From positions 3,771,501 through 3,835,500 of the forward strand of contig FSRD01000001.1 of the NCBI GenBank assembly GCA_900129675.1: a stretch of DNA of 64,000 bases. Reading direction: 5' to 3'. Source of the DNA: Bradyrhizobium erythrophlei. GTDB taxonomy: Bacteria > Pseudomonadota > Alphaproteobacteria > Rhizobiales > Xanthobacteraceae. Positions 9,177 to 18,602 of this stretch are shown here, piece after piece. The stretch's first letter is position 1. Each line of letters opens with the position of its first letter. The notes beneath the pieces are model-generated. The model was given only the letters and a program-made list of their open reading frames with translations, was not told the DNA's origin and did not search any database. Both the position numbers and the translations under genes were made by a program.

Positions 9177-9596
9177 ATGGGCGGCCACGAGAAAAGCACC
9201 GATCCCGGCCTCTCGGCCGCTGAGCGGAAATCTCTCAGAAGCCGCGAGGCAGAAGAAGCGATCGCGGAGCATGAAAGCGCTCAGAAGGCATTTCATGAAA
9301 AGCGGGAGCGCCTGCGGGAAGAACGTCTCAGGCGAGAGGAAGCGGCAGGGCCGATGCTTTACCCGGCCCCAGAGCTTCCGGACGACACCCCCGTCGAGAA
9401 CGTCCGATTTGCTACCAGGATCCGGAATGCACTCAATGCTGCGGGAATGAAAACGATTGGCGAGGTGCGTGAGACTTCGGACGATAGGCTTCTCAGCTTG
9501 CCGGACCTTGGCAGCGGCTCGATCGCCTATCTTCGTGAAACCCTGGGCCTTCCCTCAACCGACGGGGTCAGACCCTTGGGCAAAAAGCCCGCCTGA
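9177..9596 (+). CDS. Coiled-coil protein with RNA polymerase alpha-CTD-like domain
   Basis: 139 residues. Residues 15-55 form a charged coiled coil (RKSLRSREAEEAIAEHESAQ). After a Pro-rich linker (PAPELPDDTPVENV), residues 65-125 resemble the helix-hairpin-helix C-terminal domain of RpoA: an Asp/Pro start, RFATRIRNALNAAGMKTIGE, then LLSLPDLGSGSIAYLRETLG, parallel to RpoA's NxLKxxxIxxIGDL and PNFGRKSLNEIKExL. In RpoA this domain binds UP elements and activators. A free-standing copy might modulate transcription or simply bind DNA. The start ATG is preceded by AAGGGTGAAGGAAA. Confidence 0.6.
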   Translation: MGGHEKSTDPGLSAAERKSLRSREAEEAIAEHESAQKAFHEKRERLREERLRREEAAGPMLYPAPELPDDTPVENVRFATRIRNALNAAGMKTIGEVRETSDDRLLSLPDLGSGSIAYLRETLGLPSTDGVRPLGKKPA

Positions 9597-9674
9597 TTTG
9601 CTGATTTGACAATTCCCCACCGGGGAGCTTTGTGCGTTTGCGGCGGGGCCGGCCATGGCAGTCTGGAGAGTGCG

Positions 9675-9917
9675 ATGCCTAAGACTACGACCTTCGAACA
9701 CGGCGGCCGGATCTACGAAGTTCGCGCGATCCCGACGTTAAACGGCTGGATGGTTCGCATTTTCATGGACGGCATCCCGGCAAATGGCTTCACTTATTCG
9801 GTCAACTCCGAAATCTATCAGGACGCTGCTCTCAATCGAGTGCCAGAAGATTTGGTGGCCGGCCTGATGGAAACAGCGGAGCGTGATTTTCCTTTTGCAG
9901 GAATTGATGACGGCTGA
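9675..9917 (+). CDS. Small hypothetical protein
   Basis: 80 residues from MPKTTTFEHGGRIYEVRAIP; alternating strands (RIYEVRAIPTLNGWMVRIFM) and a C-terminal helix suggest a compact alpha/beta fold. The ATG at 9675 follows GGAGAGTGCG, which decides the start over an upstream in-frame codon. Its stop overlaps a tiny frame (9907-9969, MTAEKATDDDIAAEINKFKP) that may be a gene remnant. No family is recognised. Confidence 0.5.
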   Translation: MPKTTTFEHGGRIYEVRAIPTLNGWMVRIFMDGIPANGFTYSVNSEIYQDAALNRVPEDLVAGLMETAERDFPFAGIDDG

Positions 9918-9969
9918 AAAGGCTACTGACGACGATATCGCGGCGGAAATCAATAAATTCAAACCATGA

Positions 9970-10345
9970 GAGCGCCCCGGTCAGCAAGTCGTTGACGCTG
10001 TCGCGCGAGATCCAGAAGCGCAAGCTGACGCCCGCGGGAGTGATTGCCAAGCCCACACGGGCGGCTTTTCGCGCGACTAGGGTTCCCTTTCGACCTCCGG
10101 TTGCGCTTGGATGGTTGCCGGGTCGGGGGATCAGTTCAATGCGTATTCTGGGAATCGTGGCGCAAGGAGCCGCGCTGGTCGGCTGCGCTGCGTCCGTCAG
10201 GAGGTCGCCGCTCGGTTAGGCGATCAATTCATCGGGTAAAATGTGGACTCTCTCGTCGTTCAGTTTCGCCCGCGATAGTTAGCAAGTGGCCTGCCACATT
10301 TGAATTGAACGGCTTTCTTTTTAATTTGCCGGAACGAACTACTGT
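9970..10345. other. Intergenic stretch, nothing recognised
   Basis: I see no coding sequence with family resemblance, no RNA gene and no terminator here. It separates the small hypothetical genes from an IS66 remnant. Confidence 0.35.
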
Positions 10346-10360
10346 GTGTTCGGTTGTCAT

Positions 10361-10490
10361 ATGTTCCCGAGCGTTGCGCGTCTGGTTCACGAGAGTTCGA
10401 AGCGGGATCCGCACGCTGGTGATCTCTACGTTTTTAGGGGCCGCCGTGGTGGCCTGATCAAGATCATTTGGCATGATGGCCACGGCGCGT
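10361..10490 (+). pseudogene. IS66 accessory protein TnpB remnant
   Basis: The frame reads ARLVHESSKRDPHAGDLYVF then RGRRGGLIKIIWHDGHGACL, the hallmark central motif of IS66 Orf2/TnpB. Both the N-terminus and everything after GACL are missing. It is the only trace of IS66 seen in the window. Confidence 0.75.
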
Positions 10491-10606
10491 GCCTATTGAG
10501 GCACTTGAGTTCTCTTCGAAGGCTTCGGGCTAGGCTTTTCAAGAAGCGGAAGTTTTCGCGGAAAAATCAGAAAATCAGTTTTCCGCCTCGAAGTAATTCG
10601 GCGATC

Positions 10607-10620
10607 CTGAGCTAGATCAA
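10607..10620 (+). promoter_or_regulatory. Weak Fnr/FixK-like box upstream of hsp20
   Basis: CTGAGCTAGATCAA, 60 nt before the hsp20 ATG, matches TTGAT-N4-ATCAA at 8 of 10 positions. The spacing suits activation, but two mismatches in the left half make this tentative. Confidence 0.3.
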
Positions 10621-10679
10621 GGCCGACATGGCCGGGGGTGGCCTTCGACATTTTTTCTAACCTGCGATGGAGGGAACAG

Positions 10680-11162
10680 ATGAGTCTTCCGAGATTGTGG
10701 ACCAGGAGCCAAGAGCTGACACCGGACGCGTTCCGAGCCATGCGGCGCGAAATGGCAAACGCGTTTCGTGCTTTCGATCAGAATTCGTCTTCTCCCGACA
10801 TTGGGGCTGGCGCGCCGGCAATTAGTGTGGCGGAAACAAACGATGCCCTCGAAGTGACAGCCGAACTCCCCGGCGTGGACGAGAAAGATATCAAGGTCAG
10901 TCTGGACGACAACCAGCTGATCATTTCCGGTGAGAAAAAGGCGGAGAGCAGGAAAGAAGAAAAATACTGGCATGTCGAGGAGCGGAGCTACGGCTCATTC
11001 TACCGATCGATGTTCCTGCCTTTCGAGCCGGAGGACGGAGCGGTCGACGCTCATTTCGACAAGGGTGTGCTGCATCTCACGATCAAGAAGCCCGCTAAGG
11101 CCATAAAGACCACCAAGACAATCAATATCAAGTCGGGCGCTGCACCGAGCAAGGCCGCTTAA
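10680..11162 (+). CDS. Small heat-shock protein, Hsp20/alpha-crystallin family
   Basis: 160 residues. The alpha-crystallin domain (about 45-145) contains ISVAETNDALEVTAELPGVD and the strand ELPGVDEKDIKVSL, and ends with FDKGVLHLTIKKPAK, close to the typical G-V-L-x-(I/L)-x-(L/I) motif. The N-terminus is Trp/Arg-rich (LWTRSQELTPDAFRAMRREM). ATP-independent holdase chaperone of the cytoplasm. The start at 10680 is chosen over an upstream GTG because GGAGGGAACAG precedes it. Single gene; a weak Fnr/FixK-like box lies upstream. Confidence 0.88.
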   Translation: MSLPRLWTRSQELTPDAFRAMRREMANAFRAFDQNSSSPDIGAGAPAISVAETNDALEVTAELPGVDEKDIKVSLDDNQLIISGEKKAESRKEEKYWHVEERSYGSFYRSMFLPFEPEDGAVDAHFDKGVLHLTIKKPAKAIKTTKTINIKSGAAPSKAA

Positions 11163-11669
11163 TCCTGAACGATCGCCGCAAGAACGCCCGGAGACCGGAA
11201 TTGATTAACCCAGTTCCGTTCTCCGGATTTTGTCGTTCGCCTATTTTCGATGCAGTGATCGAATGAGATTTCAATCCGGTTTAATAGTGCCTTCAGCGCG
11301 GGAATTAACGTGGCCGAAGAGTTAGCAAACGATAGCATCGTCAGACTCTCAAAACCAAAGCCACACAACACAAACTAAACTCTGTCAATAAACTCGCCCC
11401 TCAAAAGCAGTCTTGAGTGTTCAACTTCATCCATTTTCGCCGCGCAGATTTCGCAAAAGGGAATAAGTGGCTCAACAGAGCCATATAAAAAGGGTCGGAC
11501 AATATCTGTTTCGCGACGTTTGGTATCGACGGCCACGCGCTCAAATTCTGCGGGCAGAATTTGACAAAATTTCAATCTGTGATTCAATTACAGGAGAGAG
11601 GGCATCTCGTTTGTTCGGTGCGGCGGCGTGACAAACGTCAGCCATCGCTAGAGCAACAGGAGCAGTCCG
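11163..11669. other. Intergenic stretch with one doubtful small minus-strand frame
   Basis: A minus-strand frame at 11375-11587 contains PFCEICAAKMDEVEHSRLLL, which has a Cys-x-x-Cys look and could be a small metal-binding protein, but it has only a TTG start and no clear ribosome site. Otherwise nothing is recognised. Confidence 0.25.
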
Positions 11670-12147
11670 ATGAACACTGATACGATCAGTACCGGCATCA
11701 TTGCCGTCGACTACAGCAAGTCGCTTCAAAACATGATGGCCGACGGCAGCTACGACTGGGTCAACCCTTCCATCACGCCAAAGGGGGTTTCCAATCACTG
11801 CCGTCGGCATCGTCCAATTCGAGACAAAGGTCTTCCACTTCAACCGCTATATTTCCTCCGAGGATGCGGTTGAGGCCATCACGGCCGACGACAGGCGAAA
11901 TTTCTGGGAGCCGGCGAAGATTGAAGGCCTCCTTGCATACGGCGTGAAGAACCCCAACGAGCAGCGTCAGTACCCGATCGTCGGCCTCGGTTCCTTCGCG
12001 GGGGTCCTCGGCTCTCGCTACGTGCCGTACCTCTGCGGGCGCGGCGCCGGGCGCGGTCTCGACCTTCTTTGGTGGGACGTCGTCTGGTACGGTCACTACC
12101 GTTTCTTGGCCCTTCGCGAACTGTCCTCGCTCCACTTAAGCTTCTGA
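11670..12147 (+). pseudogene. Conserved hypothetical protein of rhizobial type, frameshifted
   Basis: The first frame (MNTDTISTGIIAVDYSKSLQ ... YDWVNPSITPK) ends soon after AAAGGGGGTTTCC near 11783. The +1 frame continues convincingly: FPITAVGIVQFETKVFHFNR, YISSEDAVEAITADDRRNFW, PIVGLGSFAGVLGSRYVPYL, GLDLLWWDVVWYGHYRFLAL, to the stop at 12147. Together they make about 158 residues resembling a hypothetical family I know from Bradyrhizobium. The shift sits at a G-run, so it may be a real decay event or a homopolymer error. The function is unknown. Confidence 0.6.
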
Positions 12148-12188
12148 CTACCGCACCTGGACCCTTGGAAACTTTGGTCCTTCTCCCC

Positions 12189-12217
12189 GGCGCACGCCCT
12201 TGCATGCGCCGGTTTTG
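12189..12217 (+). terminator. Rho-independent terminator candidate
   Basis: CGGCGCACG, a short loop, CATGCGCCG, then GTTTTGCCTT, about 40 nt after the frameshifted gene. Confidence 0.5.
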
Positions 12218-12264
12218 CCTTATTTGTATTCGAATTCGCGACGCTCATTAACTTCGATGTATTG

Positions 12265-12410
12265 ATGACGGAAGGCTTTGGCCTGGAAGTCGATGGTCGG
12301 ATGAAGGCGGTGTATTCCCCACGCAAGAAGAGGCACAGAAGAGCGCTGAGAACCTGAAAGCCAGATACCCCTTGCTTCAGGTCAAGGTGTATGACGCGGC
12401 GGCGCACTAA
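12265..12410 (+). pseudogene. Small hypothetical protein, frameshifted
   Basis: ATG at 12265 gives EGFGLEVDGRMKAVY. After a C-run near 12315 the +1 frame continues PTQEEAQKSAENLKARYPLL then QVKVYDAAAH and a stop at 12410. The two parts clearly belong to one 47-48-residue protein, so one base has been gained or lost. The function is unknown. Confidence 0.5.
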
Positions 12411-12450
12411 CTCGGCCCGCTTGAACGAGCATTGAGCTTCAGGTTCAGGC

Positions 12451-12642
12451 TTACAGTTCGTACCAGATCGTTACTGCCAATCGTGTCTGCCAGCCCTTGG
12501 CCTCGTCATTATGCTCTGTCATGGCGGTAGATGTATGAGTCACAGACGCTTTGGAGCCTAGGCTTTTTTGCCATTTGTTGATTTCCGATTCTAGTCCACC
12601 GATCAGCTCGTTGCCCTCCACGCAAAATATTTTGACTGGCAT
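12451..12642 (-). CDS. Small conserved hypothetical protein
   Basis: 63 residues: MPVKIFCVEGNELIGGLESE, then helix and strand, ending GWQTRLAVTIWYEL. The layout (strand with the opening MPVKIF, amphipathic helix EINKWQ, a final VTIWYE strand) matches a short rhizobial hypothetical family. AAGGGAATCGAAA precedes the ATG. It is divergent from the gene at 12683 with only 40 bp between starts, so the two share a promoter region. Confidence 0.55.
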   Translation of the reverse strand: MPVKIFCVEGNELIGGLESEINKWQKSLGSKASVTHTSTAMTEHNDEAKGWQTRLAVTIWYEL

Positions 12643-12682
12643 TTTCGATTCCCTTCTGCCGTTCGACGCTCGTGCACAATTA

Positions 12683-12856
12683 ATGCGCATACTGCAACGC
12701 TATAGCGATTCAATCAAATATCGCAGGCCCATCACCATCACAGGCCTGACGCTTGAAGGGCACGTTGGTGGGTTTACTGGCGTTGTGCAGTCGGTCGGTC
12801 ATGACGTCATGCGCGACAAAGGCAGCCGCTACCGGATAACCATTCTCGACAACTAG
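12683..12856 (+). CDS. Small hypothetical protein, divergently transcribed
   Basis: 57 residues (MRILQRYSDSIKYRRPITIT ... GHVGGFTGVVQSVGHDVMRD ... RYRITILDN), with beta-strand periodicity in the second half. No family is recognised. The ATG at 12683 lies 40 bp from the start of the divergent gene at 12642. Confidence 0.45.
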   Translation: MRILQRYSDSIKYRRPITITGLTLEGHVGGFTGVVQSVGHDVMRDKGSRYRITILDN

Positions 12857-13046
12857 CGACCTAATGAAAGAGACCGGCGACTGAGGCGGCCGGAAGACTT
12901 CCTTTGCCCCCGGCGGCTCCAGCGGTCTCAGTCATGCCAGGACACGCCCGGAAGCCGCATTTCCAGATTCGGCGATTCGAAGTCAAAATGGGACTACGTA
13001 AATCTACGTTACATAGAAGCGGAGGTAATGCCCAACTGATGGGTGG

Positions 13047-13372
13047 ATGCTCGTCGGTCATTCGTTTGGCGGGCTGGCGATCGGCGGCGTCGTGGACGCC
13101 ATACCGGATCGGATTCGTCATCTGGTTTATCTAGACTCGCTGATGGTCGAGGAGGCAAGAGCCCGTTCGACAAGCTGCCGCCGGATATCTTCGCCGCGCG
13201 ACGCAAGGCCGCCGAGGGAAACCAATGGTGACCTCGGCCTACCTGCGCCCCCGCCGTCCGCATTCGGAGTTCCGATGCAAAGTACACCGAATGGGTGAAT
13301 CGACGGCTCACGCCTCATCCGCTCGGCACCTACACGAGCCCTGCGTGTACCGAAAAGCTCATCCGGCGATTC
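13047..13372 (+). pseudogene. Alpha/beta hydrolase fragment with several frameshifts
   Basis: Begins with the nucleophile elbow LVGHSFGGLAIGGVVDAIPD and the strand LVYLDSLMVE. It then shifts frame (one G lost near 13156) to GKSPFDKLPPDIFAARRKAA, returns, and shifts again to AKYTEWVNRRLTPHPLGTYT. These segments follow the order of an esterase/hydrolase C-terminal two-thirds. The N-terminal part before the nucleophile is missing. Non-functional. Confidence 0.65.
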
Positions 13373-13382
13373 TCGTGGGTGA

Positions 13383-13443
13383 AATTCCCTGTTCTTGCAA
13401 AAAAATTCCCTGTTCCTCGAAAATATTTCCCTGTTTCGAAAAG
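13383..13443. repeat. Three short direct repeats around TTCCCTGTT
   Basis: Three units of about 20 bp, each AAATTCCCTGTTC(T/C)(T/C)G-like followed by an A-run, in tandem. They lie between the hydrolase fragment and a group II intron remnant. No role can be inferred. Confidence 0.6.
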
Positions 13444-13445
13444 GA

Positions 13446-13575
13446 CAATGCGCAGGCCGACCCGACGACCCTTTCGGGGAAGGCTGATATGGCTGGGTGA
13501 GGCAGAGCGAAGAGTACGCCCAGCCGCTGCGCCGGGGTAGTGGCGACAGCATGTACACAAGGAAAGCGTACGCAA
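13446..13575 (+). mobile_element. Group II intron 5'-domain remnant
   Basis: Aligns with 43672-43805 inside the intron at 43.5 kb: both carry AGGCCGA(t/c)CCGAC, TCGGGGAAGGCTGA, then AAGAGTACG(c/g)CCAG and CATGTACACAAGGAAAGCG, TACGCAACAC. Only about 130 bp survive, and its right edge abuts a truncated yeeE. Confidence 0.7.
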
Positions 13576-13576
13576 C

Positions 13577-13902
13577 ACCACAGATGCCGTGACCTGACGT
13601 GCAGCCGCCTCCCAGTCGGGTGCCGAAGCCGACCAGCAGGCCGGCCGCGATGATGAGGGTCCAGCTTGCCGGCATTTTGGGTGTCGGCATCGATAACCGA
13701 TCCAGCCGGAAATAAGGGGTGCCAGAATGAGCCCGGCGATAAAGGCGATGCGCCAGCCTTTGTCCTTGTTTGCAAGGTCGAGCAGGCCACCGAATATGCC
13801 GCTGATGCCCGCGATCCGGCCGGTCAACAGCATCAGCAGCACGGCGGAGAAGCCAATCAAGCCGCCGCCGATCGCTGCCGATATCGGTGTAAAATCGACC
13901 AT
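13577..13902 (-). pseudogene. YeeE/YedE-type sulfur transporter, truncated and frameshifted
   Basis: N-terminus MVDFTPISAAIGGGLIGFSA with helices ISGIFGGLLDLANKDKGWRI and FIAGLILAPLISGWIGY. A -1 shift near 13700 leads to WTLIIAAGLLVGFGTRLGGG and CTSGHGICG, the conserved Cys motif of the YeeE (thiosulfate transport) family. The protein is cut just after GHGICG, where intron-derived sequence begins. The usual final helices are missing. Confidence 0.7.
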
Positions 13903-13960
13903 GACGCTACTCCATAGCTTGCAGAGCACGATCTCCGACGACGCCGTCGGATGAGATGAA

Positions 13961-15454
13961 TCAGAGACGCGTCACGCGCAATCGCAATGCATTGCCAACC
14001 ACACTCACCGACGACAGCGCCATGGCCGCGGCGGCAATGATCGGCGAGAGCAGGATACCGAAACTGGGATAGAGGATACCCGCGGCAATCGGGATGCCGG
14101 CGGCGTTGTAGATGAATGCGAAGAACAGGTTCTGCCGGATATTGCTCATGGTCGCTTGCGAAAGCCGGCGTGCGCGAACGATGCCGCCAAGATCACCGCC
14201 CAGAAGCGTTATGCCGGCGCTCTCCATCGCGACATCGGTGCCAGTCCCCATGGCGATGCCGACTTCCGCTGCAGCGAGGGCAGGGGCGTCGTTGACGCCG
14301 TCCCCGGCCATGGCGACGATCCGTCCAGCCTTCTGCAGCTTCGCAACTACAGCACTCTTCTGATCCGGCAGCACTTCCGCCTCGACATCGGTGATCCCGA
14401 GCTTTCGTGCGACGGCGTTCGCCGGGGTCCGGTTGTCCCCGGTCAGCATGATGACCTTGATGCCTTCCGCCGCCAGCGCCTTCAAGGCATCCGGCGTCGA
14501 TGGTTTGACCGGATCGGCGATGGCAAATAACCCTGCGAGCTTCCCGTCGACCGCGATGTTGATGACGGCGGCGCCGTCTCCGCGCAGACGCTCGCCCTGC
14601 TCATTTAGTGGCTGGGTTTCGATACCGAGCGATGTCAGGAAGTTTGAGTTACCGAGGAGAACGTTCTTGCCGTCGACCTTGCCGGTCGCGCCCTTGCCGG
14701 TCGGCGAGTCGAATTCTTCAACTTTTCTCAAATCGAGATTGCGCTCCCTGGCGGCCCGAACGATTGCGTCAGCGAGGGGATGCTCGCTTGCGCGCTCTAC
14801 GCTGGCTGCGAGCCGTAGTATACCGGCCTCCTGAAATCCCGCTGCCGGAACAATTGCGACAACCTTCGGCTTGCCTTCGGTCAGCGTTCCCGTCTTGTCG
14901 ACCACCAGCGTGTCGATCTTTTCCATGCGCTCCAGGGCCTCGGCGTTCTTCATCAATACACCGGCCTGCGCACCGCGGCCGACGCCGACCATGATCGACA
15001 TCGGCGTGGCCAGACCGAGCGCGCAGGGACAGGCAATGATCAGGACGCTGACGGCTGCGACGAGACCGAACGCCATCCGCGGCTCCGGTCCGAACCAGGC
15101 CCAGGCACCGAAGGCGATAAGCGCGACGACGATCACGACGGGCACAAACCAGCCGCCCACCTGATCGGCCAGCCGCTGGATCGGCGCGCGTGAGCGCTGC
15201 GCCTCCGCCACCATCTTGACGATCTGCGAAAGCAGCGTGTCGCGCCCGACCTTGTCGGCGCGCATCACAAAACCGCCGGACTGATTGAGCGTGCCGGCGA
15301 TCACCTTGCCGCCGGTCTCCTTGGTGACAGGCATGGATTCGCCGGTCACCAGCGATTCATCAAGCGAGGAGCGGCCCTCAAGGATGAGGCCGTCGACCGG
15401 CACCTTTTCTCCCGGCCGGACGCGCAGTTTGTCGCCGACCTGGAGGCCGTCCAA
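13961..15454 (-). pseudogene. copA: Copper-type P1B ATPase, N-terminus missing
   Basis: The retained part runs from the actuator domain (VRPGEKVPVDG, LVTGESMPV) through the metal-binding helix CPC (ACPCALGLATP), the phosphorylation motif DKTGTLTEG, the HP motif (SEHPLADAI), GDGVNDAPAL and the last two helices. The metal-binding N-terminal domain and first four helices are absent: the sequence breaks at about 15455, where only TTG could act as a start. Function is Cu(I) export in the family; this piece should not transport. Neighbours point to a former metal-stress island. Confidence 0.85.
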
Positions 15455-15683
15455 CTAACAGAGACGGTTGGTTAACATCACTCGCCAAGAAGGAGAGGGA
15501 GGGTCCGTCCGCGCCAACGAAGCTACGCCCATGCTGACGTAAAGACTGTGCAGAATTGCTCACATTCAGACAGCCGCAAATCGACTGGGTCGTTCTGAAT
15601 CATCCTCGCAATGCGAGCTTGTCTGGGATATCTCAATTCGAACCCAACTTTCTAACAGTATTCCCATCAAGAAAGCTTCGAGA
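15455..15683. other. Junction region between copA fragment and VIT gene
   Basis: No recognised gene. The break point of copA lies at its left edge, and the promoter of the VIT gene must lie within it, but I see no clear -35/-10 pair. Confidence 0.4.
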
Positions 15684-16379
15684 ATGCTTCTGCGTCAAAA
15701 GGAACTGCACCGCACAGGACGCATGGGTTGGCTGCGCGCAGCGGTACTAGGCGCGAACGACGGTATCGTTTCGACAGCGAGTTTGGTGCTCGGTGTCGCT
15801 GCTGCGCATGGGACCCGCAGCAACGTATTGGTCGCAGGGGTCGCCGGCCTGGTCGCGGGGGCTATGGCGATGGCTGCCGGTGAGTACGTATCTGTCCACT
15901 CGCAGGCAGACTCCGAGCAGGCCGAACTCAAGCGTGAGCGATCGGAACTCAAAGCTGACGACAAGGGAGAACATGAGGAACTAACAGCGATCTACGTCGC
16001 TCGTGGCCTCGATCACTCGCTGGCAAAGCAGGTCGCCGATCAACTCATGGCGCATGACGCGATAGGCGCACATGCCCGCGACGAGCTTGGTATCACTGAG
16101 ACGCTCCGAGCGCGTCCGATTCAAGCTGCGTTCGCGTCGGCGTTTAGCTTCGCTATTGGAGCAGCCATGCCTCTCTTAACCACTGCCTTCGTCCCAGAGG
16201 CGAGTCTGATTATCCTTGTCCCTGCAACTTCACTGCTGTTCCTCGCACTTTTGGGGGCGCTGGCGGCGGGCGCGGGCGGCGCGGGTGTGGCGGTGGGCGC
16301 AATACGCGTCACGTTCTGGGGTGCACTGGCCATGGGAATGACCGCAGGCGTCGGGGCCTTGTTTGGAACAGTAGTATGA
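15684..16379 (+). CDS. VIT1/CCC1-family iron/manganese transporter
   Basis: 231 residues. The N-terminal motif LRAAVLGANDGIVSTASLVL is diagnostic of the family, with the Asp-Gly in helix 1. AGAMAMAAGEYVSVHSQADS is the second signature, followed by the Glu-rich cytosolic metal-binding domain (60-130: ELKRERSELK, HEELTAIYVARGL). Three more helices follow (FASAFSFAIGAAMPLLTT and others), five in all. The family moves Fe2+/Mn2+ out of the cytoplasm. The gene appears intact and stands alone between two broken P-type ATPases. Confidence 0.88.
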   Translation: MLLRQKELHRTGRMGWLRAAVLGANDGIVSTASLVLGVAAAHGTRSNVLVAGVAGLVAGAMAMAAGEYVSVHSQADSEQAELKRERSELKADDKGEHEELTAIYVARGLDHSLAKQVADQLMAHDAIGAHARDELGITETLRARPIQAAFASAFSFAIGAAMPLLTTAFVPEASLIILVPATSLLFLALLGALAAGAGGAGVAVGAIRVTFWGALAMGMTAGVGALFGTVV

Positions 16380-16506
16380 GCGGGGCCAACCGAGGACGAT
16401 ACGTTCGTGCTGGGATGACCAAATAGAGACCTTCGGAGAAAATCCTGGTCTCGCAAATCGGGACGATTACGTCGCTTCCACATCGTTGCATGATCGGCGA
16501 AGCCAG

Positions 16507-18602
16507 ATGAAAACGGTCGACGTCGCGGAAAAACATGCGGACAGCCGCGACAGGTTCTGGACCCAGACGCCAGAAGTTATCTCGACCACGCTTCATTGCG
16601 GGTTGGAAGGCTTAAGTTCGAGCGACGCCGAACAGAGACTCGCTCAATATGGACCCAATAGCGACGCCGAAACCAAGGCTGACAGTCTGTTGCGCGCAAT
16701 CTTCCGTCGATTGCTCGAGCCCCTGTCGTTAATTCTTCTTGCTGCGGGCATCGTTTCTGTTGTTACCGGCGATGCGGTCGGTGGCTCAATCATCGTTGCG
16801 ATCCTGGCGCTCTCGATTGGGCTCGACACCGTGCAGGAAGGACATGCGGTCAGGACCGCGGATATCCTGCGACGATCGGTGGCGCTCAAGGCTGAGGTCA
16901 AGCGCGATGGAGCCTTTCATCAGATCGAGGTGGAAAGAGTTGTTCCCGGCGACATCCTGCGCGTGCGTGCTGGCGATATCATTCCGGCTGACGCGCTGAT
17001 CCTCCAGAGCACCGCCTGCACCACCGGCGAGGCAGCTCTGACCGGAGAACCTTATCCCGTCGAGAAGCGCGCTGGCCCAGTCACGGGAACGAACGCCGGC
17101 GAAGCGTCGAACACGTTGTTCCGCGGTGCTGTAGCACAGACCGGAGAAGCGATCGCGCTCGCAGTCAATACAGGCCGAGCAACAGTGTTCGGGGCTGCGG
17201 CGTCCGCTCTGGCACAGGCTCAGATGCCTTCTCCCTTCCAGCGCGACTTGCGCGAATTTGGTCTTGTGATAGCGCGATTGACCCTCGCTCTCGTGGTCAT
17301 CGTTCTAGCGACGCGGGTCTTGGTAGGCCGTCCAGTCTTGGATTCGCTGCTATTTGCCGTGGCGCTGGCCGTCGGCCTGACACCCGAGTTGTTGCCGATG
17401 ATCACGACGGTCACCCTGTCGCGGGGCGCGATGCGCATGGCCGGCCGCAAGGTCATCGTCAAGCGCCTCGCCTCGATCCACGATCTAGGCGCCATGACGG
17501 TGCTTTGCACCGACAAGACCGGTACGCTGACTTCGGCCGAGATCACTCTCGCGCGTAGCCTCGATCCTTTTGGAGCCGACGATCCGCGCGCTGCCCGACT
17601 CGGTGCCATTGCTGCCGACCTCGGCGGCGATCGAGGGTCGCTCGACGCTGCTCTGCTCCGCGGTTCGGCAGGGGCGGCGGAGGGTTGGACATTCGTCGGC
17701 CGGCACGCCTTCGATTTCTCTCGTCGGTTAGGATCGGTCTTAGCGACAGGACCGGACGGCCAGTTGTTGATCGTCAAGGGTGCCCCCGAGGCGGTGCTCA
17801 TGCTCTGCACAAAATGCCGCGCGGCAAAGACGTGCTGGCAAAGGATGGAAAGGCGCGGACCGAGGCCATGGACCGGGTGCGTGCGCTCGCCCAGGATGGA
17901 CTTCGTGCCGTTGCCGTTGCCTCGCGTCCCTGGCCGGAAAAGACCCACGAAGTTGAAGCAGCCGACGAAAACGAACTCGTATTTGAAGGGATCTGCGCCT
18001 TTGCCGATCCGCCCAAACCAACCGCCGGGGCGGCGATCGCACGGCTCGCGAGCGCTGGCGTTAGGCTCAAGATCTTGTCCGGCGATGATCCGATCGTGGT
18101 GAAGCGATTCGCCGGACTTGTCGGACTCAATGCCGAGAAGGTTCTGTCCGGCAGCGATATCGCTGCGTTGAGCGACGATGCGTTGGCGGTTCAGGTTCAA
18201 TCAGTCGACGCGTATGGGCGTCTGGCGCCCGACCAGAAGTCTCGGATCGTCAAGGCGCTTCAGTCGAAAGGTGCGGTTGTAGGGTTCCTCGGCGACGGCA
18301 TCAACGATGCGCCAGCCTTGAAAGTTGCGGACATTGGGCTGTCGGTCGAAGGCGCAACAGGCGTGGCGCAGGCTGCAGCAGACATGATACTTCTTGCATC
18401 GGATCTGGAGGTGGTCGCCGACGGTGTCGAGGAAGGCCGGCGAACGTTCGCCAATATCCTTAAATATGTGCGCATGGGCGCCAGCTCCAATTTCGGGAAC
18501 ATGCTGTCGATGGGCGGTAGCGCGTCCATCGCGTTGCCGTTCCTCCCGATGCTGCCGATGCAGATCCTTCTCAACAACCTGCTGTACGATCTATGGTACT
18601 GC
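16507..18602 (+). pseudogene. Magnesium-type P-type ATPase (MgtA/MgtB-like), frameshifted and truncated
   Basis: N-terminal cation ATPase domain (GLSSSDAEQRLAQYGPN), actuator TGEAALTGEPYPVEK, PELLPMITTVTLSRGAMRMA and DKTGTLTSAE resemble bacterial Mg-translocating ATPases. Near 17822 (TGCACAAAATGCC) the frame moves -1 and coding continues VLAKDGKARTEAMDRVRALA, through GDGINDAPALKVADIGLSVE to LLNNLLYDLW, where it stops early. The last four transmembrane helices are missing. Two independent lesions indicate a dead gene. Confidence 0.85.

Noticed and set aside
13383..13443. CRISPR or iteron origin from the TTCCCTGTT repeats
   Set aside because: Only three short units, no replication gene, and the pattern lies between gene fragments.
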